Shown in pieces: positions 11,705 to 22,383 of a stretch of DNA of 64,000 bases. Where the stretch lies: positions 50,258 through 114,257 of the forward strand of contig JAWWNJ010000273.1 in assembly GCA_037176885.1 (NCBI GenBank). Reading direction: 5' to 3'. A program made the position numbers and the translations under genes. Position 1 is the stretch's first letter. Every line of letters starts with the position of its first letter. This DNA comes from Favolaschia claudopus (taxonomy: Eukaryota; Basidiomycota; Agaricomycetes; Agaricales; Mycenaceae). The notes below the pieces were generated by a model. That model ran no database searches, was not told the DNA's origin, and worked only from the letters and a program-made list of their open reading frames with translations.

Positions 11705-13964
11705 TCACCGTATTCCAGCTGTTGCTTTTTGTAATGCGCGTTTAATGCCGAGCTGCGCCTTCTTCAGCTCATCCGCAGTCGAGTCCTCAATCTCCAGCTT
11801 CTCGAGCGCCCGTGCAAGCTCAGCCTCGACCTGCGCTTTGGCACCCCGCTTAAGCTTCATGCCAATCTCAGGCGACGTGATCGTGCCCTCGACCTGGTGG
11901 ATGTACGCCTCCAAGTCAGACTTGGCCTCGTGGCGCGCAGAGAACTCCTTGTCCGCGTTCTTGAACTGCTCGGCGTCTTTAATCATCTGGTCAATCTCAG
12001 CGGTGGACAGACGGCCGACGGAGTTGGTAATGCCTGGAACATTATCAAAATCAGTGCTGTATCAGTCAAAACATGAAGACTCACTGATGGATGCCTTGCG
12101 GCCCGATGCACGATCCTGAGCGGAGACCTTCAGCAACCCGTTGGCGTCGACCTCGAAGGTGGTGACCAACTCGGCCTGACCGCGGAGCATTGGGGGAATA
12201 CCATTCAGCTCGAATTCACCGAGCAAACGGTTATCGCGGCATTGGGTACGCTCACCCTCGTAACTAAAGCCACAAATATGAGTACTCCCACGGAAGAAGA
12301 AAAGATGCAATCACATACACAGGGAAGGTGACTGTTGTTTGGTTGTCCTCGACAGTGGTGAACACCCGCGATTTGTTCGTTGGGATGGGGGTATTACGAG
12401 GAACAACAACACCGAAAACATCGCCTTGCATGGCGACACCAAGAGACAGTGGGGCAACGTCAAGCAGAAGGAGATCCTTCGTCTGCTCGGAGGTTTGACC
12501 AGTAAGGACGGCGGCCTGAACGGCAGCGCCATATGCAACAGCCTCATCGGGGTTGATGGACTTGTTCAATTGACGGCCACCGAAGTATTCTGAAACGAGG
12601 GCTTGGATTTTGGGAATACGGGTGGAGCCACCGACGAGAACGATGTCGTCGACTTTTTCGCGAGACATCTTGGCATCTTTGAGAACCTTCTCGACAGGCT
12701 CAAGAGTCGACTTGAACATCGCGGCATTGATCTCCTCGAAACGGGCCCGAGTGATGTTTGCCGAAAAGTCCTCACCCTGTGCAATGGTCAGCCCAATTGG
12801 CGTTTAGCTAGTCTGAATTGATTACCTGGAAAAGAGAGTCGACTTCGACGGTTGTCTGAGCAACGCTAGAGAGCGTGCGCTTAGCACGCTCGCAAGCACT
12901 CCGCAGACGTCTGAGGGCACGAGCATCCTCCGAAATGTCGAGTTTTGACTTCCTCTTGAACTCGTTCTTGAAGTGCTCCAAGAGAGCGTTGTCAAAGTCC
13001 TCTCCGCCAAGATGGGTGTCACCATTCGTGGACTTGACTGCGAAGACACCACCACTGATGTTCAACAGAGAAACATCGAAAGTTCCTCCGCCAAGATCGA
13101 AAATGAGAACATTTTTCTCGGCTTTTGACTGCCTGTCGAGACCGTAAGCGATGGCGGCGGCGGTGGGCTCATTGATGATGCGCAAAACATCGAGACCAGC
13201 GATGGCGCCGGCATCTTTCGTGGCAAGACGCTGAGAGTCATTGAAATAGGCGGGGACGCTGTAAAAACGTCAGACATATGCCTGAAAAAAAGAAAGGACA
13301 ACGAACGTGACAACGGCCTTCTTGACGGTCTTGCCAAGCTTAGCCTCGCAGATTTCCTTCATTTTGATGAGGACCATAGACGAGATTTCCTGAGGCGTGA
13401 AGGTCTTTTCTTCGTTGAGGTATTGGACTTTGATCAGTGGTGAGCCGTCTTTCTCGACGACTTCAAAGGGCCAGTGGGTCATATCCTTAAAAACACATGA
13501 GCCGATGCTGAGGATAAAAGTGGGATCAAGATACCTTTTTGACGTCCGGGTCGCTGTAGACAAGAGGGGGAAAACAGTCAACGGGGGAATAGAACACACA
13601 GAACCGAGGCCACTGAACTCGAAACGACGTCCGATGAGCCGCTTTGCGTCGAAGACGGTGTTGCGGGGGTTCATGGCGGCCTGATTTTTTGCAGCATCAC
13701 CGATCAAGCGTTCCTCGGTAGAAAAGGCGACGTAGGACGGAGTGGTGCGGTTTCCCTCTAGAGGGCTTGTCAGATCGAAAGAAGAGCAGATAGATGTTGA
13801 GCTCACGGTCGTTGGCAATGATCTCGACCCGGTCGTTTTGCCAGACGCCAACACATCTAAAAACGCACGACAGATGAAAAAAAAGCGGGGAAGAGAAGAG
13901 AGAAGACCGACGAGTATGTGGTTCCAAGGTCGATACCGACAGCACCATCAAATACGTCGTCCAT
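11705..13964 (-). CDS. SSB1: ribosome-associated Hsp70, Ssb type
   Basis: Nine exons: 13912-13964, 13807-13856, 13619-13757, 13535-13553, 13307-13485, 12826-13258, 12319-12776, 12085-12263, 11705-12033; 612 residues, against 613 in yeast Ssb. Hsp70 signatures are present: [41 protein letters not shown]. It is Ssb rather than Ssa because of [15 protein letters not shown], the [14 protein letters not shown] region and a C-terminus ending TAGIR without EEVD. Ssb binds nascent chains on cytosolic ribosomes with RAC/zuotin. One exon is only 19 nt (13535-13553), supported because it restores the canonical RRFDDPDVKKDM. The start codon is 102 bp from that of the mitochondrial ribosomal gene on the other strand. 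Confidence 0.95.
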
Positions 13965-14066
13965 GGTGATTTTGGGGGGTACAACGGGCGGGGAGAGGGA
14001 GGAGGGAGACGACGTGTGGAAGAAGAAAAAAACGAGGTAACGCCGTCACATCTTGTCACACATCTC
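13965..14066. promoter_or_regulatory. 102-bp divergent promoter, SSB / mitochondrial uS2
   Basis: The whole spacer between the two start codons is 102 bp. It includes GTCACATCTTGTCAC at 14045-14059, the same 15-mer found between RFC2 and CAF-1 (32132-32146). Function inferred. Confidence 0.6.
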
Positions 14067-15134
14067 ATGTCTGCTTTGCGAGCATGCAATAACCTCAGAA
14101 ATTCTCTCCGACGCGTTCCTCGCCTTGCGCGCCACATCAGCGGCTCCGTTGACGTTGAGGGTAACGATGGACCCTCGGTAGGCGATCACGTACCCCGTAA
14201 CTTCGAAGATTGGAGTGCCCTCCAACTCAGACGCGCCGAAGTAGGGACTCTGAGTAAAATATATTCTTCTTGCATGCCTTTCGGCGTTTCTCATTCCACC
14301 TTTCTAGTCGACATATTCTCTGACTATGGTTCCAATCGACGGCAAGAAAATGCCTTCAGGCTGCGCGATTCCGTTCGGAGACCTGTCGCCAATGCAACAG
14401 TGTCTTCCTTGTTAGCAGCAGGCGCACACCTGGGTCATGCGACGTCGCGCATGAATCCCAATTTTATGCCCTATGCCTACGGAGTACGCGCAAACTCAAC
14501 GGTCATAGATTTGGATCACACCGTACCTCTTTTGCGGCGTGCTGCAAATTTAGTTCGCGCCGTGGCATTTGAGGGCGGTCAAATACTCTTCATTGGCACG
14601 CGTCCAGATCTTCGAAAAATTGTCAAGACCGCCGCAGGTCGTATCGGAAAGCAGGGGTACTACATCAGTGACCGCTGGATACCAGGTACCCTCACAAATT
14701 CCTCCGAATTATTCACCCCCGCCGTCGCAAATGAAGTTGAGGTCCGACCCGACCTCGTCATCCTACTCAATCCGCTTTCCAACATAACCTGCATCCGCGA
14801 ATGCGCTTTGACTCATATCCCGACCATTGGCATCATAGACTCAGACGCGGATCCCCGCGTCGTCATGTATCCAATACCAGCCAACGACGAGAGTCCCCAA
14901 ACAGCCGAAATAATAGCTGGTATTTTAAGCATTGCTGGTCGGGAAGGGCTCGCCCTTCGAATGGAAGACGAGGTCAGGGTAGATGAAGCGATACACCAGG
15001 AGAGGGACGAGGAATTCTGGGATGCACTTGAGAGGGAGGAGCATGACCCAGAAATTCTGGAAGAGGATGCGGCTGAGCAGCGATATGAAGAGGAGCATGG
15101 CGCAGAACTGCCAATCGGGCGATTTGACCACTGA
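14067..15134 (+). CDS. MRP4: mitochondrial small-subunit ribosomal protein uS2m
   Basis: Exons 14067-14253 and 14308-15134, 337 residues. The 54-nt intron is frame-preserving and stop-free, so an intron-retained product would also be open. The N-terminus ALRACNNLRNSLRRVPRLARHIS is Arg-rich without acids, a typical matrix-targeting presequence. The S2 fold follows: VSSLLAAGAHLGHATSRMNP, FIGTRPDLRKIV, GTLTNSSELF, and the family motif IPTIGIIDSDADPR. The C-terminal tail of about 60 residues is very acidic (EERDEEFWDALEREEHDPE-like), an extension absent from bacterial S2. An ATG at 14016 is in frame upstream, but it would hide the presequence and lies in the shared promoter. Confidence 0.92.
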   Translation: MSALRACNNLRNSLRRVPRLARHISGSVDVEGNDGPSVGDHVPRNFEDWSALQLRRAEVGTLSKIYSSCMPFGVSHSTFLVDIFSDYGSNRRQENAFRLRDSVRRPVANATVSSLLAAGAHLGHATSRMNPNFMPYAYGVRANSTVIDLDHTVPLLRRAANLVRAVAFEGGQILFIGTRPDLRKIVKTAAGRIGKQGYYISDRWIPGTLTNSSELFTPAVANEVEVRPDLVILLNPLSNITCIRECALTHIPTIGIIDSDADPRVVMYPIPANDESPQTAEIIAGILSIAGREGLALRMEDEVRVDEAIHQERDEEFWDALEREEHDPEILEEDAAEQRYEEEHGAELPIGRFDH

Positions 15135-15244
15135 TACTTACAGATACAAAGATGCTACACACGCTCTATACACTATCTAACTCTACTCATATTCGTCTGA
15201 ACCCCAATCCAATGACCTGAAAAGATTTGAACGTTTGATGAAGT

Positions 15245-16960
15245 TTACGAATCGCAGGACTCACGTTCGGCCGCTTCCAATGCACGTACATTTCCTTGCA
15301 ATTTGCGAAGCGTCTCGATGTATTCGTCTTCTTCTTCGCTATCGAACACAATCCCACCTCCAGCTTGCAGATAGGCTACGCCATCCTTGAACGTCATTGT
15401 CCGGATCGCGATACAGGTATCCATCTCATCCTCCGCAAAATCGAAGCGGCCAACCGCGCCAGCATACACCCCCCGTCTCTCTTGCTCCAGAGATTGAATT
15501 ATTTCGATTGCCTTGATTTTAGGTGCCCCGGAAACTGTGCCCGCCGGAAATATGGACCGGAATGCATCGAATCTGGAGATGAGAGAGCCCGTCAGTTTGA
15601 GTCTGGAATATGGGAGTGAATTTACCTCGTTTTATCCGCGCGCAAAGTACCAGAAACTTGTGAAGTGAGGTGGATAACGTGACTGAACTTTTCCACCTTC
15701 ATGAGGTGGTCGACTTTGACGGTCTTCGGTTGGCAAACTCGGTTCACGTCGTTCCTGGCAAGATCTACCAGCATGATGTGCTCGGCCCTATCTTTTTCAG
15801 AGGCGAGAAGGGTAGCACCTAGCTTGTCGTCCTCTAGCGAAAACACAATAGATAAATTTGGGGCACAATCGAGATAATTCTGACATACCAACCTTCTTGA
15901 GTCTTGCCCCTCCTCGTCGTCCCAGCAATCGCATGGTTGTAAACGACATTTTTCTCCACCTTGCAAAGTGTTTCAGGGCTAGCCCCAACGATCTGCATGT
16001 CACCGCAGTCCAAGTAGAACATATACGGGCTGGGGTTAACCTGCCGCAGATGTCTATATGCATTGAAGGGGTGCAAAGATGTAGGACGAGCAAGCCGTTG
16101 GGAAGGAACTGCCTGAATGATGTCCCCGGCCACAATATGTTTCTTGAGCTTCGTTACAAACTGCTCGTACCCCTCTTTCCCAACATTCGACACAGATTCA
16201 TTGTCCTGTTTTATGGGTGGCTGGACGGGCTCCGGCGTAGTGCTGGAAAGCAGAGACTTCGCCAGCCGTCGCGCCTTGGAGACGGCAGTCTGGTAGACAA
16301 ACGCGAGGTTCACGGTGCCAGCGTTTTTAGGACAAAAGACATGGGAGACAACTTTGACCGTTTGGAATAGATGGTCGTAGATTAGTAGCGTGTCGACTAG
16401 CATGAAGACCGCCTCTGGAATGCCAAGAGGGTCGGTGAGCTGACACGCCGTCTTGGGCTCAAAGTGCTGGATGCAATCGAACGACACATACCCGATAGCA
16501 CCCCCAGTAAAGGTGGGAACTTCGGGGATCTTGATGTATTGGTGAAGACTCAATTCTTTCTGCAGAACGGCCATAGGGTCGCCCGTAGTTTCCTCACCAG
16601 GCCCTGTCTTGATCACCTTGATTGGGTCTACGGTGCAAAGGATATGCATAGGAGGAGGTATTAGAGCCACCAGCAGACGAACCTGCGCCAATGAAACTGT
16701 AACGGGCAACATTCTCGCCATTGATGACCGATTCAAGCAAGAAGGAGTATTTCGAATCCTTCGCTATTCGCAGATAAGCCATAACTGGGGTGACAAGGTC
16801 TGCCGGAAGTTCGACATAGACAGGGACACAATTTCCTTGCTTTTCGACATTGATGAGGCGCTCAACAGTCTCCAGTGAAGGAAAAGCGGGTAGTTTCTTG
16901 ACATACGCGTTTGACGCTTGTAATGGTGAAGTGGAATTGAAGACGTACCTGCGCGTTCAT
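15245..16960 (-). CDS. TRP2: anthranilate synthase component I
   Basis: Five exons: 16949-16960, 16683-16896, 15893-16627, 15626-15833, 15245-15572; 498 residues. It converts chorismate and ammonia/glutamine to anthranilate, the first committed step of tryptophan synthesis, with the TrpG glutaminase as partner. Evidence: the N-terminal feedback-site motif LLES followed by ten residues and Ser (residues about 60-75), then [55 protein letters not shown] and YLQAGGGIV. The first coding exon is only 12 nt (MNAQ); it was chosen because the 52-nt intron then joins in frame to [12 protein letters not shown], and no other in-frame ATG precedes the conserved region. Retention of LLES-X10-S suggests the enzyme is inhibited by tryptophan. 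It is convergent with uS2m (110 bp apart). Confidence 0.95.
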
Positions 16961-17240
16961 GGTCAAGCGTAAGCCAGCTCATTATTGATGGCGGTATTTA
17001 TTCCAAGTTGTTCGGCCGCAGGTCTCAGGTAGATGAACATCTCTGCAATAATTTAGACACCGACAATGCACATCCCGCCTCTACGTACTTACTTAGATCA
17101 CACGGGATTATCTCATGTTTGTTGCAGTCCGGCATGCATTTTACAATAACCAACCGTGTCCCTGGATTGAGCATTATATTATACAAAAAATGGCGAGCAG
17201 TCTATCTACGGGGAGAGGGTTTATCGCGGCTCGGTTCGCC

Positions 17241-19123
17241 TCAGTTGGCTCGATCTACCACCGCATGCTGACCTCTGGGAACGACGTCGAACCCGCTCTG
17301 TCCGAGATCGGCCGGAAGTGTGGCGGTTTCCTCCAATGCCGGCTCTGTGAGAAGGCCTTGAGCTTCTTCTGGATCGAGGCTTGGCGCGGGGGGAGGAGCA
17401 AGCAATTTCGGTGGCGTCACAAGGTTGTTGAACAAAAACTAAAGCAGGGTCATCGGTGTTAGAAGCAATAAGGAACAGCAGTGCTCACAGTGCCGTATCT
17501 AAAGATTGACATGCATGAGTGAAGCTTGTGATGATTGCTGCATGAAGCTTACACGAGCAACGAGAAGCCAAGTACTTGAAGAAGAGATATAGGCCAGAGT
17601 AGCTTCTCCCAACCCAACCCCAAGCTGACAATCCATATTGAGAGTGTTCGGCAGGTATCGGTCAGCGAGCGAGCCGTTGCGCTAACATGTCGAGTGACGC
17701 TGAGACCGAAGTAATTAAAGAGCGAGATACTGCAAGCAATAGCGATCCCAGAGTAGAGAACCGTCGGGGTATTGATCATCTGGTTCCATCCCCGTGGAAG
17801 GTCGAAGAACGGCGACTGGGAAGCAATGGCAGGAATAGAGAGAATGGGGAAGAAGAGTAGAATCGACAGGGCCCCGAATAGACCTTCGTAACCGACAGCA
17901 ACTAAAGGAGCGACCGCGTACCGACCTGAAAAATGGTGAGACAAGAGGTCATGGATACCATGGACGAGCAACTTGCCTAAGATTTTCTCTTCCACGACAA
18001 ACTGGGTGGCGGTGCTGGAATATGTCGTGAGTAACATTCCAGAAGTCGAAAGTCGACTTACAATATCTGGGCAAACAAGACGAAGAACACGCCTAGATGA
18101 ACGGCATCCATCGAAGGTGTGTATCAGACGGAGGAAAGAACCTACCGATGACAACTTTGGAGGCCTCAGGCTGATCGGTCCCTTCGGGGGGCGGCAATTC
18201 GGGAAGGTCACTAATAAATGCGGAGAACATGCGGGAGAGCAGCACAGAGTCTTTCACGACGTCCTTGATGAGGGAGCCTGAGAAGCCGACCAAACCTACG
18301 CCTGCCATGACCACGATGAGGGAGACCCATCTGTAAGGAGGACGTTAATAGTGATTCCACAAGCCGAAGAATTATACCGAACTGATAAAGCCAAAGCCGG
18401 CGACGGAGGAATACAACACTGAGAACCCCAACGAAGAGGACCAAAGCGCCTCGAGTCATTTGATAGATGGAAACTGGCGTATACAGCAGACCAACATTCA
18501 TCAACTAGGTTGGAATTAAGATTGGCAAAACGCAAGATTATCATGGACAAACTGTTGTGCCGGTGAGATCACAAGCAGCGGGAATCCACAAGAGCAAGAT
18601 CTTCCATCCACTAAGTTGCTCGGGCTCCGGTTCGATCTTGTTCGGAACAACAGAGTCGTCGAGTCGCACCGGAGATTGGCGCCTTGACTTGAGCCACGTG
18701 TATATAACGGGGAGGAAGCCTTTTGGTAGAATGGATCAACGAGCACCACAAGAAGCGAGGAAGAAGTTACAGAGCATCTCTCCGACTGAAACGGGAGATA
18801 TGAGCATAATTGGAACATAAAGACGAGTTCAACACGCGAAATTGACGCACGGAACATCTGCAGGGTCTGCCACACGGGTTGCTCATATAGAACAGGGTGG
18901 TTGGTGTCACAGTCTTCGACGCATTGCATGTCCTATGAAGTGGATATTGGCATGAAATGAGCTGAGATTCTGTTCCGAACTTGCCTGCCATTTAGACCAA
19001 AGAGAGTTGCTCGAGCCTGTACGACAGGGTAAGTAACCGGCACGAGTCGCGAAATGGTATAGATGATTGACCAGTCAAGATCATGCCCGCGAGCAAGACC
19101 GGGACGAACATCGACGAAGGCAT
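17241..19123 (-). CDS. SLC35F6-type multi-pass transporter (EamA/drug-metabolite superfamily)
   Basis: Twelve exons: 19072-19123, 18985-19016, 18851-18932, 18771-18785, 18553-18719, 18383-18504, 18146-18330, 18062-18092, 17977-18014, 17553-17925, 17489-17498, 17241-17438; 434 residues. It has about ten hydrophobic helices, for example VPVLLAGMILTG, GALVLFVGVLSVVFL, VSLIVVMAGVGLVG and LSIWIVSLGLGW. It matches the SLC35F6 family by SLWSKWQD, QPVWQTLQMF, LLWIPAACDLTGTTLMNVGLLYT-like and SATARSLTDTCRT segments. Substrate unknown; members sit in endolysosomal or mitochondrial membranes. Two introns (18933-18984, 17926-17976) use a GC donor (GCAAGT), and exons of 10 and 15 nt occur. The total is exactly 435 codons with the expected protein, which supports the unusual splice sites. 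Confidence 0.9.
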
Positions 19124-19333
19124 ATTTGTTGATCGTCGGCTGGTGGGGTGGGCAGTGGTGGTAGAGGATAAGGTGAGAGGAGAGTACGAGCTTGCGTAGA
19201 CTAGCGATTCGGGTGTGATAGCGTGACATACTGTCACATATTTCTCGATCCGGTTGCGGTAGTTAAAGCTTCGAGGAAGCTCAAATGCTGCTGCTTTCCT
19301 CCGTTTCCTCCGACTTTGGCGCCCGTGTTCTGC
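19124..19333. promoter_or_regulatory. divergent promoter, SLC35F6-like / arrestin-like
   Basis: 210 bp between start codons. It contains the perfect inverted repeat GTGACA-TAC-TGTCAC at 19223-19237, the palindromic version of the motif seen in the other short divergent promoters of this window. Confidence 0.55.
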
Positions 19334-21351
19334 ATGGTTAATCTCACTCTCGCAAGCCCGGGGAAGGGTATGACTTGAACTTTTCTCTCGCGTCGCGCTC
19401 ATCCTTGTCAGGAAACAATGTTCGCTACTTCCCATACACTGGCTATCTCGGCCTCACCACCCTCAGGGTCGAAGGAGTTGTGCGCACAAAGCTAGACGCT
19501 GACCAGAGACCTCTTCAAGCAAAATCCATCACAATTTCAGTCAGGTACTGCTTTTCCCCGCCGCTTTCGCCTATAACTCATCAACAGATGCTACGAAACT
19601 CGGCTCGGTGTCCTGGGGGTCACGAATTCCAATGTGCTTGTCGATTATACACAAGTTCTATGGTCGAAACCCGACAGCGCTCAAGAATACGCCGAAATCG
19701 GTGACCTGGAGTTGCCCTTTCGTGTATCAATTCCCGCAAAAGTTGCGGGTACGCTTTTGTTTTGCTTCCCATCTCCTTGCTGATCATTTACTTTCCAGGA
19801 TTCAGTGCGGCGTCCTACAACTCAGTGTACAGATGTTCATGGCGCGTCGAAGCTAGTATGTTTTTTCAACTCTGTCGGTAGCTCAAAACTGATATCATCC
19901 AGTCATAAATCACATCCCAATCCTTGGTGTAGGTTCGCGCCAAATAAAACATTCAGAGCTGCCATTGCTACGCTTTGGCCTTCCCCCGGCATGTCAACCG
20001 TCAACTCCTGTGCTGGTCCCCGTCCTTGACTTGGAGATATCCCATCCACCTATTCGATACGCAGTCAACGCCCCCACGACGCCTATAGGCCCTCTTGACC
20101 TTGTCTCCATACCCATACATCTTCTCTCCAGTGATCCGAATGTTGCCCCACGCAGCGCGAGCGTGATGATTGAGCGACGTATGCGACTGCTGGACCCTCC
20201 ATCACCTCCAACGACACCCACACTTCCGTCAAATCTTTCCCCCATCACCTCCGCACCGTCTCTACAATCGTCTTCGTCCTCCTTACCGATTCCCCGTCGC
20301 ACCTCATCATCGTCCTCATCTCTAGTATCTCATTCCCCTTCATCGAGCTACAAGGACTCATCGTCATCCCTCTTATCATCCGCTACCTTGCAGCCATCTG
20401 ATAGTCGAAGTGGCGCGTCGGTTCTTGTCAACTCTATAATCGGGACAGAGTCGTCAGGACATTTCGCGCGTTCGGATTCTGGTGTTTGGAGTAAAACTCT
20501 TACATTGCAATGGCCTGCCAACAAATCACATAGTCGATGGGCTATCGGTGAGACGATCGAGTCCGAACTTGTTTCTGTCAAATTTCTTGTTAGAATCAAG
20601 GTAAGGATTTTTCTTCACTCGGGAACGCGATGTTCATGGGCTGCAGGTTGTCGTCTCTTCTTCTTTTGGTACAGAGTCCTTGGAATTGGAGGAGAAAGAG
20701 CTTTTGATTGTGTCGACAAATGCTGCTGAGCGGCAGCTTGCTCTTTCCAAGTACAACGACGTGTATCCCGACAACGCGCGCTCAAAATCTAAATCGCCTC
20801 GACGCTCTTCCCGTAGGCCCGAGGAGGATAATACCAATATGCCGCCACTCCCCGCATCCGCCTCGCGTGCGGAGCACTCGCACCGTGTCTCTTCCTCTAC
20901 TTCGCCCCGGTCTTCCGCTTCTAGCTCAAAGCCACCTCGGAGACCGCATACGAGTGCTGGACCAAGAGACAAAACACGTACCGGAAGTTCTGTCTCTACA
21001 TCCGAAGGCCAGACCAAAGATGTAGTACGGAAGGATCCATTTAGGCGGCGGCGCGAGTCCCGACCAGGCACAGGCATGAGCGCCGACTCAGTAATCGCCT
21101 CGAGCCAGTATACCAAAGGCTATTCTCATACCCCACCACTCACCGTGGCCACAACACCGATTGACAGCGGTGCCAGCGCGAGTAGCGCTAGTCTCAGTGC
21201 GAGCACTTCGAGTAGTCCAGAGGGCAGCAATCCCTCGGACGAGATGCGGGAGTGGGAGGAGGAGCTCGCGCGGATAGAGATGCGGAGTCGCCGGTCGAGT
21301 GATCTTGTTGGATTCGCAAATAAGAGAAGAAAACCAGGAGAAATTGCATAG
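19334..21351 (+). CDS. LDB19/ART1-like arrestin-domain protein
   Basis: Exons 19334-19367, 19412-19544, 19588-19748, 19799-19855, 19903-20600, 20647-21351; 595 residues. Introns are short even for this window (43-57 nt). The N-terminal arrestin fold is seen in GYLGLTTLRVEGVVR, AKSITISVRCYETRLG, VLWSKPDSAQEYAEIGDLELPF-like, RCSWRVEA and a second beta-sandwich HPPIRYAVNAP, VDSIPIHL-like, TLTLQWP. A 120-residue Ser/Pro-rich insert interrupts it, and the tail is Ser/Arg-rich with SGASASSASLSASTSSS. Yeast Ldb19/Art1 recruits the ubiquitin ligase Rsp5 to plasma-membrane permeases for endocytosis. I see no unambiguous PPxY, so ligase binding is not shown. Confidence 0.78.
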
Positions 21352-21498
21352 CACAGAATTCTCATCACCGCTCAAGTACATAGACTCCGTTTGCACCCAC
21401 TTGTACATTACTCGCATTTTTGTTTGATTTCCACTTGTGGAAGACGATCACGGTTGTGACAGCTCGCTTTCAACCCAACCACTTTCGCCTTCACAGAG

Positions 21499-22073
21499 AT
21501 GTCTCCGGCATTCCCTGTTATGCGCTTCACCGCGCTCACTGCGGGTCGTATGTCTTCCTGAGTTCCCACAACCGCATGTTCGAACTCATTGCCGTTCTCC
21601 TCCTTCTCTTCTCTCAATTACTGCCGTTCTTTCAAGTTTTCGGTGTCGGTTATCTACTTCTCCAAGGTCCGCAGATCTCAGCAACTGCTCAGTCCACGAG
21701 CATTCATTCTGTCTTGTTGTGGCCTCAGCTACTGTGACTGCCACAGCCAAGAACGAAGAAGAAGCTTACAAGGTCGAGACCACACGCCCATTTGTATTCC
21801 ACCGACAACGAATATTCGTTCTTTCTATTTAGAGACTCACACCGTTCGAGCGACAACGTGTCGACGCGGCGCGTGCACTGCGTGCCGCGCAAGAACAAGA
21901 AATCCGGGAGAAGGTGTTCGCAAAGGCAGGTGTTTCCAAAGCAGGGCTCCGAAATCTCTCGGCTAATAAAATATGCAACTTTCATGTCGTTCTTCGGTTC
22001 ACGCCTGTAGAAGCCTATAAATCCGGACGACTACAAGCCGAAGTGGGCTGATGATGGAACGTCCAAGAAATAA
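21499..22073 (+). CDS. small single-pass membrane protein, function unknown
   Basis: Tentative five-exon model: 21499-21547, 21637-21666, 21729-21772, 21833-21913, 22011-22073; 88 residues. The predicted product has one hydrophobic helix near the N-terminus (FTALTAGLFGVGYLLLQ, residues about 10-26), then a charged helical tail LTPFERQRVDAARALRAAQ and an acidic/basic end NPDDYKPKWADDG. The architecture recalls small inner-membrane assembly factors of mitochondria, but I cannot name a family. All junctions keep frame. The last intron (21914-22010, 97 nt, donor GTGTTC) is long and weak, so the C-terminus may be wrong. The rest of the interval 21352-22383 holds nothing else recognisable. Confidence 0.5.
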
Positions 22074-22383
22074 ATGCATTGCATTCACCACACCAATTTC
22101 TCGCATATTCATGCACGCCGTCTTCGATTCCGGTACATACAAACTATCCAACTGGGCCGAGATGGACCACACGCTAAGGAGGGTAATGAGATGCATTCCA
22201 AACCGGGCTCTAAATGTGCTACAATACATGTAGTGTGATTACGATAATTAAACGACGCGAGGTGGCTTAGTGTCGACGCGTGGAACTGCTGATATACAAA
22301 TTGCACTAACCACCTCATTCAGCGGTGGATGCCCCTCTGTGCATAAAATCAGTGTCAAGAAGAGGACGGTAGCGCAATTGCGT

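Noticed and set aside
14016..14066. Upstream in-frame ATG of uS2m
   Set aside because: Would place an acidic MEEEKNE start before a clear mitochondrial presequence and lies within the shared promoter.
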